From [Candidatus Thermochlorobacteriaceae] bacterium GBChlB (GTDB lineage: Bacteria > Bacteroidota > Chlorobiia > Chlorobiales > Thermochlorobacteraceae), in contig JPGV01000012.1 in NCBI GenBank assembly GCA_000724175.1, positions 62,001 through 126,000 on the forward strand: a DNA stretch of 64,000 nt. The letters are read 5' to 3'. This document shows positions 45,543-54,414 of this stretch, piece by piece; positions within the stretch are counted from its first letter, which is position 1; every line of letters begins with the position of its first letter. The notes under the pieces were generated by a model. That model was not told the origin of the DNA. It saw only the letters and a program-made list of their open reading frames with translations, and searched no databases. A program made the position numbers and the translations under genes.

Positions 45543-47909
45543 ATGAACAGCGTTACGAATGGCAGCGAGACAGACACAGGGACAAGTTCATTTGGCGAAT
45601 TTTTACGCGCCAAAGTGGTCCATCAAATTTGGTTCATCGCGCTTTTCATTGCGCCAGTGATTGTTTTGCTCGCGTTTTTGCTCTCGCACATCGGTCTCTT
45701 CGAGAACCTCGAGTTGAAACTCATCGATGCCAAATTCAATGCGCGCCCAACCGACTCGACATTTCGGAAAAATCCCGATGTGGTCATCATCGCTGTCAGC
45801 GACCAAGCACAAGAATCAACACGCCCATTCCCGTGGCCTCGCGATTACCACGCGCGCATCATCAGAAACCTTACACGCGCAGGCGCTAAAGCGGTGGCGT
45901 TTGACTTGGTGTTCGACGATGTTGATCGGTCGGGCGGCGATGCAGCCTTTCGAGCCGCTGCCGCAGAATGTAGAAATGTTATTGTGGCTGGTCGACAATC
46001 CACCACGCTAAGCGAGGAGACGCGCGTTAGTTTCACCTCGCTCAAAAAAGTGGATTTACAGACCATCTTCGACGGCACGCCCGGCGCTAGCGTTGGCATT
46101 GTCTATGTGCGTCAGGACAACGACGGCATCATTCGGCGCTACCACCCTGCCAGCGTCAACGTGCTTGGAGAACAAATGCTTTCGCTTGCTTACGCCAGCG
46201 TCAAGATTTTCAAAAACATCAGCGATAGCCTCAAGAGTTTGGAGAACGGCAACTTGTTTGAATTTGCTGGCAACCTATTTCCGAGTTTCGACGGACAATC
46301 TGTTTTGCTCAATTGCTACGGGCCTTCCGGCACCATACCGCAGATTTCCGCCGAGAATATCTTGGACGACCGCGAGTTTATGACCAAAATCGAGTATGAG
46401 CAGTTCAAGCAAACCATGAAAGAAACCGGGCTGGATTCGCTCACCGTCTTGAACTCGCCCGACCTGCGCGACCTTTGGGCACTCGATATTTTCGACGACA
46501 CACTCGCGGGCATTCAAGAACAAGTGCGCGGAAAAATTTGCATCGTCGGCCCCACTTTTCCTGAATCGAAAGACCTTTTTCCAACCTCAATGTGGAAAGA
46601 CGGTCGTCCCGACCTCAACCAGATGTATGGAGTTGAAATCCACGCGACAGCAGCACAAAATTTTCTGCGCAACGATTTCATCACCGTTGCCAACGGCAGC
46701 ATTGTGCTTGCCGTGTTGCTTATCGTGAGCTATTTCTTATTCGGCTTATGTGTCTCCATCAAGCGGTGGCGTGTCTCGAACCAACTTCTGATGACGATTT
46801 TTTCGGGCATTACCGCGTTGATTGCAATTAGCGCCATTCTCTCCCTGATTGTTTATGTTGCGGGCGGCGAACCCATTGCTTACTTTCAGAGTTTGGCTCT
46901 CCCGATTCAACTCGGCATCGGCGTCGGCGCAGTTCTGCTCTCAACATTAAGTGCGCTCTTGCTCCGACGGGGCGGCTCGATGCAAGAGTTCGTCAGCGAA
47001 GTCGGTGCGCTCGCGCTAACAGCAGGCGCGTTCCTCATCGCCTACCAATACACGATGTATCGGTTCATTGAAGACAGTGTGCTTATCGATGTTATTCCGA
47101 TTGCGGCGACAGTGTCGTTCTCTTACATCGCCAGCATCTTCTATCAATACCTGACAGAGTCGAAACAAAAGAAGCTCATCAAAGGCTTCTTCAATGTGTA
47201 TGTAACGCCTGCACTTGTCGACCAAATGATTGCCAACCCGAACATCTTTAAACTTGGCGGCGAGCGACGCGAACTAACAATGCTATTTAGCGATATCAAA
47301 GGGTTTACAAACATCTCCGAATCATTTAAAGACACGCCTGAAAAATTGGTGGAACTGCTCAACGAATATCTTGGCACAATGACGGAGATTATCTTTAAAT
47401 ACGGCGGCACGCTCGATAAATACATCGGCGACGCGATTGTCGCGTTTTGGAACGCGCCTGTTCCCGTTGATGATCACCCCACGCAAGCCTGCTATGCGGC
47501 ACTTGAAATGCAGGACACGCTTGTCAAACTGCGCGAAAAATGGAAAGCCGAAGGTAAGCCTGAAATCTATTCGCGCATCGGCATCAACACGGGCGTTGTC
47601 ATCGTCGGCAACATGGGCTCACAGTCGCGCTTTGCTTATACTGCCATGGGCGATGCAATGAACCTTGCTGCGCGGTTGGAAGCAGCTAACAAAGCGTTTA
47701 AGACGTCGATTATGATTTCTGAATTTACACGCGAGCGCGTCAAAGACACCTGCCTGACGCGCGAACTGGCGACCATTACTGTACAAGGCAAGGAGCAACC
47801 GATTAAAGTCTATGAACTGGTCGCTCGAAAAGAACCGGGCAAAGTTTATCAGGAACTTGCGCCCGCAGAAACTGCGTCGCGCGGCGTGTTGGCTATTGCC
47901 AAAGACTAA
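45543..47909 (+). CDS. CHASE2-domain adenylate/guanylate cyclase
   Basis: 788 aa, paralogue of the cyclase at 30.9-33.0 kb. Membrane helix (about 36-55), extracytoplasmic CHASE2 domain (about 60-380) starting LELKLIDAKFNARPTD, then several membrane helices (about 385-530). The cyclase domain spans about 570-750: RRELTMLFSDIKGFTNISE, TLDKYIGDAIVAFWNAP and YTAMGDAMNLAARLEAAN hold the metal Asp residues, the Lys for adenine and the Asn/Arg. Intact, so active cAMP (or cGMP) production is expected. It is 6 bases upstream of aat on the same strand, so they may share a message. Confidence 0.9.
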   Translation: MNSVTNGSETDTGTSSFGEFLRAKVVHQIWFIALFIAPVIVLLAFLLSHIGLFENLELKLIDAKFNARPTDSTFRKNPDVVIIAVSDQAQESTRPFPWPRDYHARIIRNLTRAGAKAVAFDLVFDDVDRSGGDAAFRAAAAECRNVIVAGRQSTTLSEETRVSFTSLKKVDLQTIFDGTPGASVGIVYVRQDNDGIIRRYHPASVNVLGEQMLSLAYASVKIFKNISDSLKSLENGNLFEFAGNLFPSFDGQSVLLNCYGPSGTIPQISAENILDDREFMTKIEYEQFKQTMKETGLDSLTVLNSPDLRDLWALDIFDDTLAGIQEQVRGKICIVGPTFPESKDLFPTSMWKDGRPDLNQMYGVEIHATAAQNFLRNDFITVANGSIVLAVLLIVSYFLFGLCVSIKRWRVSNQLLMTIFSGITALIAISAILSLIVYVAGGEPIAYFQSLALPIQLGIGVGAVLLSTLSALLLRRGGSMQEFVSEVGALALTAGAFLIAYQYTMYRFIEDSVLIDVIPIAATVSFSYIASIFYQYLTESKQKKLIKGFFNVYVTPALVDQMIANPNIFKLGGERRELTMLFSDIKGFTNISESFKDTPEKLVELLNEYLGTMTEIIFKYGGTLDKYIGDAIVAFWNAPVPVDDHPTQACYAALEMQDTLVKLREKWKAEGKPEIYSRIGINTGVVIVGNMGSQSRFAYTAMGDAMNLAARLEAANKAFKTSIMISEFTRERVKDTCLTRELATITVQGKEQPIKVYELVARKEPGKVYQELAPAETASRGVLAIAKD

Positions 47910-47915
47910 TTTTGA

Positions 47916-48563
47916 ATGCGACGACGTGCAACCATCATCAACCAATTACAACACATGGCGTCAAGACAACAAGACCAATCGCTCACGTCTGACATTTTAC
48001 TTTACGGATACTCTATCGGCATTTTCCCGATGGCAGATTCGGTAACGGGCGAGATTCAATGGTATTTGCCGAAAATGCGCGCCATTGTTCCAATTGAGAC
48101 GTTCAGACCGCCGCGCTCGCTTCGACAACTCATCAAGAAAGGCATCTTTGAAGTTCGATTCAACACCGCGTTTCGAGAAGTGATGCAAGGCTGCGCGCAC
48201 GAGCGTGGCGATGGACTCGGCACGTGGATTTCGCCCGAAATGATTGAGGCTTACACCGAACTGCATGACACTGGCTACGCGCATAGCGTTGAGACGTTCA
48301 TTGATGGCCAATTGGTAGGCGGACTTTACGGTGTCTCGCTCGGCGCGGCGTTCTTCGGCGAATCGATGTTCTACCGCGTCTCAAATGCCTCGAAGGTCGC
48401 CTTTGTCGCCTTAATTGACCGATTGCGCCAACGACGTTACGACTTGCTCGACTCGCAATTTATGAACGAGAACATTCGCCGCTACGGCGCCATTGAGATT
48501 CCGCACCAAGACTATTTGGAACGCTTGCAAGCCGCGCTGAAAAAACCAGCGACATTCGTTTGA
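47916..48563 (+). CDS. aat: Leucyl/phenylalanyl-tRNA-protein transferase
   Basis: Adds Leu or Phe from tRNA to proteins with N-terminal Arg or Lys, marking them for ClpAP degradation (N-end rule). 215 aa. Conserved blocks: LLYGYSIGIFPMAD, WYLPKMRAIVPIE, GLGTWISPEMIEAY, HSVETFIDGQLVGGLYGVSLGAAFFGESMF and DSQFMNENIRRYGAIEIP. A second ATG (47955, MASRQQDQ) is an equally plausible start. Confidence 0.95.
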   Translation: MRRRATIINQLQHMASRQQDQSLTSDILLYGYSIGIFPMADSVTGEIQWYLPKMRAIVPIETFRPPRSLRQLIKKGIFEVRFNTAFREVMQGCAHERGDGLGTWISPEMIEAYTELHDTGYAHSVETFIDGQLVGGLYGVSLGAAFFGESMFYRVSNASKVAFVALIDRLRQRRYDLLDSQFMNENIRRYGAIEIPHQDYLERLQAALKKPATFV

Positions 48564-48566
48564 GCA

Positions 48567-48597
48567 TTTGAAAACATCAGGCATTTCGTTATCTTCC
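48567..48597 (+). promoter_or_regulatory. Possible promoter of the carboxylate-amine ligase
   Basis: TTTG (48567-48570), 19 bases, TATCTTCC (48590-48597), two mismatches from TAnnTTTG. It predicts a 58-base leader. Confidence 0.4.
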
Positions 48598-48661
48598 GCG
48601 AAATCCTGACAATAGACAAGCGCTTTCCTGACTGCGATGTTAAACCTTTCGGAGCAACGCC

Positions 48662-49804
48662 ATGCAAAAAGAATTATTCACACTCGGCATCGAAGAAGAG
48701 TATCAAATTGTCGACCCGCACACGCGGGAACTTAAAAGCCACATCGCGCAAATTTTAGAAGACGGACAGGCGATTCTGCGCGAGCGCGTCAAGCCTGAAA
48801 TGCACCAATCGGTCGTCGAGGTTGGCACAGGCGTTTGCGCCAATATGGAGGAAGCCCGAAAAGATTTGGTTACGCTTCGCACTGAGCTTGCCAAGCTCGC
48901 CATCAGCAAAGGGCTGCGCATCGTTGCCGCATCTACGCACCCATTCTCCGACTGGAAATATCAGGAAATCACCGAGCATGAACGCTATCACGGCTTGGTG
49001 AACGACCTGCAAGACATCGCCCGCGCCAATTTAATTTTTGGCTTGCACGTCCATGTCGGCATCAAAGACCGCGAGGCGCAAATTGAGGTGATGAACCAAA
49101 TGCGGTATCTCTTGCCGCACATTCTCGCGCTGACCACAAGTTCGCCATTTTGGCTTGGCAGACCGACGGGGCTTTACTCGTGGCGCACCCAAGTTTTTAA
49201 GCGATTCCCGCGCACGGGCATTCCCGACTTGTTCAATTCATACTCCGAATTTGAAGACTATATTCGGTTGCTCGTCGAGACAGGCTGCATCGACAACGGC
49301 AAAAAAATCTGGTGGGATTTACGCCCGCACCCGTTCTTTGAAACGATTGAAATTCGAATCTGCGATATTCCGACGCGCGTCGATGAATCGCTTGCGATTG
49401 CCGCACTCATTCAAGCCACCGCGAAAACGCTGTATGATTTATACAAACGAAATATGCAGTTTCGGCATTACAGCCGCGCGTTGATTGAAGAAAATAAATT
49501 TCTTGCTGCGCGCTACGGCTTAACCGGACAACTCATTGATTTCAGCAAGAAGCAAAAAATCTCTACGCCCGATTTGATTCACGAATTTTTGCGATTCGTC
49601 GACGATGCGGTCGAGGAACTTGGCTCGCGCAAGGAAATCAATACGATTTACAAAATCTTGGAACACGGCACGAGTGCCAGAAAACAGCTTCAAGTCTTTG
49701 AAGCGACTAATGGAGACATCAAAGCCGTCGTTGATTTTCTCATCAACGAAACCCTCCACGGGCTTCCAATTGAGCTGCCGAAGGAAAAAGAAGTTACTGC
49801 ATAA
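48662..49804 (+). CDS. ybdK: YbdK-type carboxylate-amine ligase (GCS2)
   Basis: ATP-dependent ligase of the glutamate-cysteine ligase type 2 family, 380 aa. Motifs: TLGIEEEYQIVDP (Glu metal ligands near the N terminus), MHQSVVEVGTGVC, AASTHPFSDW, IFGLHVHVGI and ALTTSSPFWLGRPTGLYSWRTQVF. The substrates are often uncertain; weak gamma-glutamylcysteine synthesis has been reported for E. coli YbdK. A Shine-Dalgarno-like GGAG is present 10 bases upstream of the ATG. Confidence 0.88.
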   Translation: MQKELFTLGIEEEYQIVDPHTRELKSHIAQILEDGQAILRERVKPEMHQSVVEVGTGVCANMEEARKDLVTLRTELAKLAISKGLRIVAASTHPFSDWKYQEITEHERYHGLVNDLQDIARANLIFGLHVHVGIKDREAQIEVMNQMRYLLPHILALTTSSPFWLGRPTGLYSWRTQVFKRFPRTGIPDLFNSYSEFEDYIRLLVETGCIDNGKKIWWDLRPHPFFETIEIRICDIPTRVDESLAIAALIQATAKTLYDLYKRNMQFRHYSRALIEENKFLAARYGLTGQLIDFSKKQKISTPDLIHEFLRFVDDAVEELGSRKEINTIYKILEHGTSARKQLQVFEATNGDIKAVVDFLINETLHGLPIELPKEKEVTA

Positions 49805-49988
49805 ACTGCTCGAGCGCCCTGTAGTCGAGAGTCGATTTAGCCGTTTCGTCGCCCAACCCTTTTCGAGACAACATGTTAGAACTGTTTAATCTTGCATCAA
49901 TTTGAGTTGCTTGCCCCCAACGTTTTCGCCCGATTTAATGCAGATTGCAACAAGCGAAGTTCAACTTTTTGGAAGGGAGAAACGCAGT

Positions 49989-51293
49989 ATGCTCACCAGA
50001 GACTTACAACAGCCGTCGGAATCGGCTAAACTGCCGCGCGTGATTATTTATTCGGGCAAAGGCGGCACGGGCAAAACCACTGTTTCATCGGCGACCGCCG
50101 TCTCACTCGCACGCGCAGGCAAGCGCGTGCTGATACTCTCGAGCGACCCAGCACATTCGCTTTCCGACGTGTTCAACTTTAAAATCGGACGCATAGAGCC
50201 GTGCGAAATCGAGAAAAATCTCTACGGACTGGAAATCGACACGATATATGAGCTCAAAAAGCACATGTCGGGCTTTCAAAAGTTCGTGGCGGATTCCTAC
50301 AAAAATCGCGGCGTGGATTCCGGCGTTGCGTCCGAACTGACCACACAGCCCGGACTTGATGAAATTTTCTCGCTTGCTCGTCTTGTCGATGAAGCCCATT
50401 CAGGCAAATACGACGTCGTGATTCTCGATACATCGCCAACAGGCAATACCTTGCGCTTGCTTGCTTATCCTGAAATCATCATCGGCGGCGGTATGGGCAA
50501 GCAGTTCTTCAAACTCTACAAAAACATGGCGTCGCTTCAACGCTCCTTAGGCAATCAGAATCAGCCTGAGCCCGAGTTCTTTGAAGAAGTCAATCTCTTG
50601 CTCAAACAAATGGAAGACATCAACAAGTTCATTTTGAAGCCCGAAGTTACCTTCCGCTTGGTCTTGAATCCCGAAAAACTCTCTATTCTCGAAACCAAAC
50701 GCGCGTATACTTTCGTCCATCTTTACGGCATCAACATTGATTTAATCGCGGTCAATAAAGTCCTACCATCGACGAACACGGTCGGCGAGTATTTCGAGTA
50801 TTGGTCGGATTTGCACCGAAAGTATTTGATGGAGATTGATAACTCTTTTTATCCGACGCCCATTTTACGCTGCGAACTTCAACGCGACGAGCCGATTGGC
50901 TGCGACGCCCTACACACACTCAGCAAGTTGATTTTTAAGGCCGACGCGGCAGATAAAATTTTTCACGCCGGCAAAAACTTCTGGATTGAAAGCAAAAAAG
51001 ATTCTGCCACGAACCTCAACCGCGAAGCCTTGTGCATTCGCATTCCGTTCCTTAGCGACGCCGAAGATGTAAAAGTCAAGCGCATGGGAACGGATATCGT
51101 CGTGATGGTAGACCGCTTGCAGCGCATCATCACGCTGCCGCGCGCGCTCTACACCTTAGAAATGGAAACATTCGTCCGCGAAAGCGACACGCTGCGTGTG
51201 TTCTTCAAAGAGCAACCGATGGAGAAGATGGAACTCAATGCCAACAAAGGCGTTTTGGATAAACTCCGTGCGTCGCGCCGACTTTTAGCTTGA
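49989..51293 (+). CDS. ArsA/Get3d-type ATPase with alpha-crystallin-like domain
   Basis: 434 aa from the ATG at 49989, preceded by GGAAGGGAG; in-frame ATGs at 49902 and 49938 lack this. The deviant Walker A is IYSGKGGTGKTT (residues ~20-31), then LSSDPAHSLSDVF (switch I-type) and DTSPTGNTLRLL, where the usual His of ArsA is Asn. The C-terminal ~85 residues (REALCIRIPFLSDAEDVKVKR, DIVVMVDRLQRIITLP, MEKMELNANKG) look like the HSP20/alpha-crystallin-like domain of Get3d proteins, which are common in photosynthetic organisms. ArsB and ArsR genes are absent, so arsenite efflux is unlikely; protein targeting or lipid/pigment binding is more plausible. Family subtype is from memory. Confidence 0.82.
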   Translation: MLTRDLQQPSESAKLPRVIIYSGKGGTGKTTVSSATAVSLARAGKRVLILSSDPAHSLSDVFNFKIGRIEPCEIEKNLYGLEIDTIYELKKHMSGFQKFVADSYKNRGVDSGVASELTTQPGLDEIFSLARLVDEAHSGKYDVVILDTSPTGNTLRLLAYPEIIIGGGMGKQFFKLYKNMASLQRSLGNQNQPEPEFFEEVNLLLKQMEDINKFILKPEVTFRLVLNPEKLSILETKRAYTFVHLYGINIDLIAVNKVLPSTNTVGEYFEYWSDLHRKYLMEIDNSFYPTPILRCELQRDEPIGCDALHTLSKLIFKADAADKIFHAGKNFWIESKKDSATNLNREALCIRIPFLSDAEDVKVKRMGTDIVVMVDRLQRIITLPRALYTLEMETFVRESDTLRVFFKEQPMEKMELNANKGVLDKLRASRRLLA

Positions 51294-51424
51294 AGAACCA
51301 AACGGCAATATGTATGTCAAATTCATTGCAGGTCATAACGCCAATTGAAGCGCGGCATTTCAGATGTTGAACGCCAAACGCTGTGAGCGCGCGCAATTTG
51401 ACAAAAGTTATTTAAGGAGTTGTT

Positions 51425-52033
51425 ATGCAGTCACCAGTCAGCCTTCCTGCGCTTGAATGTTCCTCGTCGAAGAAACGCAGCAAAATTGTCTACAAACGTC
51501 TTGCCATTCAACTGACGTTTATTTTCATTCACGTTGCGCTCATCAAATTTGCTATTCCAAACGTGCTTTGGGCAGCGTTGGGCTTGGCGTTCTGGGGCGG
51601 CTTGGTCTATGCTGCGTCGCGGAGCGGACAGTGGGTCTGCTCGACGTTCTGCTGGCTTGGCGGCATTCAGGACCTGATGTTTCCCTTTGCAAAGAAGCGC
51701 GTGAACTTTAATCCGAAAATTTCGCAGTATATCACGCTCGCGCTGCTGGTCGTTTGGGTGCCACTCGCGTGGGTGTTTCATCAAGAGGCCGTTTTCGCTA
51801 TGGGCGACAATCCGCTCAACAACCCCTTCGAGAGCGGTGAGAGCTTGCTGATGCAGGCGGGACATTTTATCGTTCTCACGCTCGTTGGGCTATCGGTAAC
51901 TGTCTTCGGTGCGCGTGGCGCGTGTCGCTATTTTTGCCCGTTTGGCATTGCGGTTGGATTTTTCCGCACCCGTCGGCTTAGCACAACCAATGTCGCACCG
52001 CTCGCAACTGCACCACATCGCTTGAAGGTATGA
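51425..52033 (+). CDS. Fer4_5-type membrane protein, lacks ferredoxin tail
   Basis: 202 aa, four to five membrane helices. Two NapH/polyferredoxin-like cytoplasmic loops are visible: QWVCSTFCWLGGIQD and GACRYFCPFGIAVGF. Full-length relatives continue into one or two 4Fe-4S ferredoxin domains; this one stops 28 residues later. Downstream, the -1 frame reads C-R-T-A-R-N-C-T-T, a possible decayed ferredoxin, but the match is poor. AAGGAG 5 bases before the ATG is a good ribosome site. Role unknown; may reduce or carry electrons across the membrane with a partner. Confidence 0.7.
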   Translation: MQSPVSLPALECSSSKKRSKIVYKRLAIQLTFIFIHVALIKFAIPNVLWAALGLAFWGGLVYAASRSGQWVCSTFCWLGGIQDLMFPFAKKRVNFNPKISQYITLALLVVWVPLAWVFHQEAVFAMGDNPLNNPFESGESLLMQAGHFIVLTLVGLSVTVFGARGACRYFCPFGIAVGFFRTRRLSTTNVAPLATAPHRLKV

Positions 52034-52085
52034 CCGACAAAGTTCATGCGTCGTTTTCCCGACCGCTCTCGATGAGCAGCGTTGT

Positions 52086-52115
52086 ATTGTTTGGACACGT
52101 AAAGTTCTATCTTTG
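52086..52115 (+). promoter_or_regulatory. Bacteroidota-type promoter of plsC
   Basis: ATTG (52086-52089), 18 bases, TATCTTTG (52108-52115), an exact TAnnTTTG match. It places the transcript start about 20 bases upstream of the plsC ATG. Confidence 0.6.
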
Positions 52116-52141
52116 CCGCGCAACAAATCTGCTTTGAGGCA

Positions 52142-52894
52142 ATGGCAAAACTTTGGCTCGCGCTTCGCTCGATTTACATTTGGGTAACCGTTCTGACGAT
52201 TATCGTCGTGTTTTGTTCGGTCTCGATGGTCTTTTCACTCTTCGACCGCACGGGAACGGTGTATTTGTTTTTGGCGCGGCTCTGGTGCAAACTCTGGCTC
52301 TTTTTTTCAGGCGTAAAGTTGCACGTTATTGGCAAAGAACATGTCAATCCCGATGCGACCTATGTCGTTGTCGCAAACCATTCAAGCTATTTTGATATTC
52401 CCGCAATTTTGCAAGGTATTCCTGTCAAGCGCATTCGCATCATGGCGAAAGAATCGCTTGGCAAAATCCCGCTCTTTGGCTGGTCAATGGCGATGGGCGA
52501 TTTTATTCTCATCAAGCGCGGAGCGACTCGGGACGCCATGAAGAGCCTTGTTGCGGCGATCGAGAAATTGCGACAGGGAAAATCTGTGTTGATGTTCGCC
52601 GATGGCACGCGTTCGCTCGACGGCAGCATTCAGCCCTTCAAGCGCGGGGCGTTTATGGTCGCTGAAAAAGCCGCCGTGCCAATTTTACCTGTAACCATTC
52701 TCGGCAGCCATAAAATTATGCCGCGCAACACCGTCCTCATTCAAGAAGGCGATATTACGCTTGTCATCGGCAAGCCGATTGAGACAGACGGCAAGACGGC
52801 GGACGACCTACTGAACGCCGCGTTTCAAACGGTGTCGGATAATTTCAACCAACATTCCTCGACCGTCGCCACGCCCTCTGCTACGACGATTTGA
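52142..52894 (+). CDS. plsC: 1-acylglycerol-3-phosphate acyltransferase
   Basis: Membrane phospholipid-synthesis enzyme that converts lysophosphatidate to phosphatidate. 250 aa. Two N-terminal membrane helices (about 5-35 and 40-60), then the HX4D motif NHSSYFD (H80, D85), KRIRIMAKESLGKIPLFGW, IKRGATRDAMKSL and FADGTRSLDG, the standard acyltransferase blocks. Its last 14 bases overlap the convergent trpE 3' end, so the two genes share the terminal sequence. Confidence 0.93.
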   Translation: MAKLWLALRSIYIWVTVLTIIVVFCSVSMVFSLFDRTGTVYLFLARLWCKLWLFFSGVKLHVIGKEHVNPDATYVVVANHSSYFDIPAILQGIPVKRIRIMAKESLGKIPLFGWSMAMGDFILIKRGATRDAMKSLVAAIEKLRQGKSVLMFADGTRSLDGSIQPFKRGAFMVAEKAAVPILPVTILGSHKIMPRNTVLIQEGDITLVIGKPIETDGKTADDLLNAAFQTVSDNFNQHSSTVATPSATTI

Positions 52895-54389
52895 GCGACG
52901 TCAGTTGCTCGACGGCACGAAGTCCTGCGCGCATTTTGTTCATCGTTTCCTGATACTCTTTTTCGGGAACAGAATCTGCGACAACGCCTGCGGCGGCTTG
53001 AAAGTAAATTACATCGTTAGGAGGTTGAGAGGAAACAACCATTGTGCGGATGGCAATCGCCATTTTGAGCGCGCCGTTGAAATCGATGAAGCCGACTGCT
53101 CCGCCATAGAGTCCGCGCTTCTCCGATTCTAATTCGTAAATAATTTCCATTGCGCGAATTTTCGGCGCGCCCGTCAGCGTGCCTGCGGGAAAGCACGACC
53201 AAAAGGCGTCCATTGCCGACAGGTCGTCTCGAAGCTCACCGCGCACATTACTAACGATGTGCATCACGTGCGAGTATTTTTCAATCGTCATCATCTCATT
53301 GGTCTCGACTGTGCCGATTTTGGCAATGCGCCCGATGTCGTTGCGCGAGAGGTCGATGAGCATTAAGTGTTCGGCGAGTTCTTTTTCGTCGGAGAGCAAG
53401 TCATTGGCAAGCGCGGCATCTTCATTGGGCGTTGCGCCACGCGGTTTCGTGCCTGCAATCGGTCGCGTATTGACAATGCGCTTGCCCTCGTCCGTAGACT
53501 CAACGCTGACAAGCAGTTCCGGCGACGAGCCGACGATGCTGGCTTCGCCCAAATCAAAAAAGTAGAGATACGGCGACGGGTTCACAGTGCGCAGTGACCG
53601 ATACACATCAAACGGTTTCGCATGAAGCGGTCTGGAAAGACGCTGCGAGACTTGCACCTGAAAAATATCGCCCGCCAGAATATACGCTTTGGCTTTATCA
53701 ACGCAGGCGAGGTATTCGTCGCGTGTCATATTGGCTTTCACCATCTCGACCGTTTCGTGGCGCAGCGCCGATGCCTTAGCCGGTAACGGCTTTAAGAGCC
53801 GCTCTAAGAGTTTCTCGACCCTCGCTTCAGCGTTGGGCTTGTCGTTTGGGCGAATGAAATTAGAGACCACATGCAGTTTCCGTGTGACGTTATCGAAGAC
53901 GACAAGCGTATCGCAGAACATCAAAAACATATCGGGCAAATTTGCGGCGTCTGGTTTTCGCGCTTTCGGAACGCGCTCGACAAAGCAAGCCGCGTCGTAG
54001 CCGATAAACCCAAATGCGCCTGATGTCAGCATCTCATTGGAACGTGCTAGGCGTGCATTTGAAAAGGCGTCGAGCAGCAGCGAGAGCGTTTGAACGGGCG
54101 ACTGTTCGGGCGAGGGAATCGACGAGAGCGCGTCGAATTTTTTATCACGCACATCGAGGTCAATGCGTCCGTCGTTCCACGCACGAAAAACAGCAAACGG
54201 CTCAATGCCGATGTAAGAAAATCGCGCCAAGCGGTCTTCGCCCTCGACCGATTCCAAAAGGCACGAATACACGTCTTGCAGTTTGAGATACATCGAGACA
54301 GGCGTTTCAGTGTCAGCGAGGCGCTCCGAGTGAACGGTGTGAAATTGAAAGACAGGTGTTGGTTTTGAGGCGCGTATTTTGTTTTGCAT
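52881..54389 (-). CDS. trpE: Anthranilate synthase component I
   Basis: Chorismate to anthranilate (tryptophan pathway). 502 aa from the ATG at 54389. A 41-codon longer frame is open but starts beyond the next gene's start. Motifs: GDIFQVQVSQRLSRPL, SSPELLVSVE, RPIAGTKPRG (near Arg-rich phosphate site), MLIDLSRNDIGRI, MHIVSNVRGEL and FPAGTLTGAPKIRAMEI. Aminodeoxychorismate synthase PabB is the alternative; the LKLQDVYSCLLESVEG N terminus and the overall length fit TrpE. trpG is not nearby. The ATG is only 25 bases from that of the divergent pgpH gene, so the promoters must lie inside coding sequence. Confidence 0.88.
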   Translation of the reverse strand: MQNKIRASKPTPVFQFHTVHSERLADTETPVSMYLKLQDVYSCLLESVEGEDRLARFSYIGIEPFAVFRAWNDGRIDLDVRDKKFDALSSIPSPEQSPVQTLSLLLDAFSNARLARSNEMLTSGAFGFIGYDAACFVERVPKARKPDAANLPDMFLMFCDTLVVFDNVTRKLHVVSNFIRPNDKPNAEARVEKLLERLLKPLPAKASALRHETVEMVKANMTRDEYLACVDKAKAYILAGDIFQVQVSQRLSRPLHAKPFDVYRSLRTVNPSPYLYFFDLGEASIVGSSPELLVSVESTDEGKRIVNTRPIAGTKPRGATPNEDAALANDLLSDEKELAEHLMLIDLSRNDIGRIAKIGTVETNEMMTIEKYSHVMHIVSNVRGELRDDLSAMDAFWSCFPAGTLTGAPKIRAMEIIYELESEKRGLYGGAVGFIDFNGALKMAIAIRTMVVSSQPPNDVIYFQAAAGVVADSVPEKEYQETMNKMRAGLRAVEQLTSLKSS

Positions 54390-54414
54390 TTTTGAAAAAA
54401 GATAAGAGAAGATA

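Noticed and set aside
49989-51293. Arsenite efflux ATPase (ArsA) as functional call
   Set aside because: No ArsB, ArsR or ArsD nearby, and the C-terminal alpha-crystallin-like domain favours the Get3d group.
51398-51403. TTGACA 22 bases before the Fer4_5 gene
   Set aside because: Too close to the ATG for a -35 element; treated as chance.
51990-52140. Frameshifted ferredoxin tail of the Fer4_5 membrane protein
   Set aside because: The alternative frame reads CRTARNC but not a proper CxxCxxC, so a natural truncation is equally likely.
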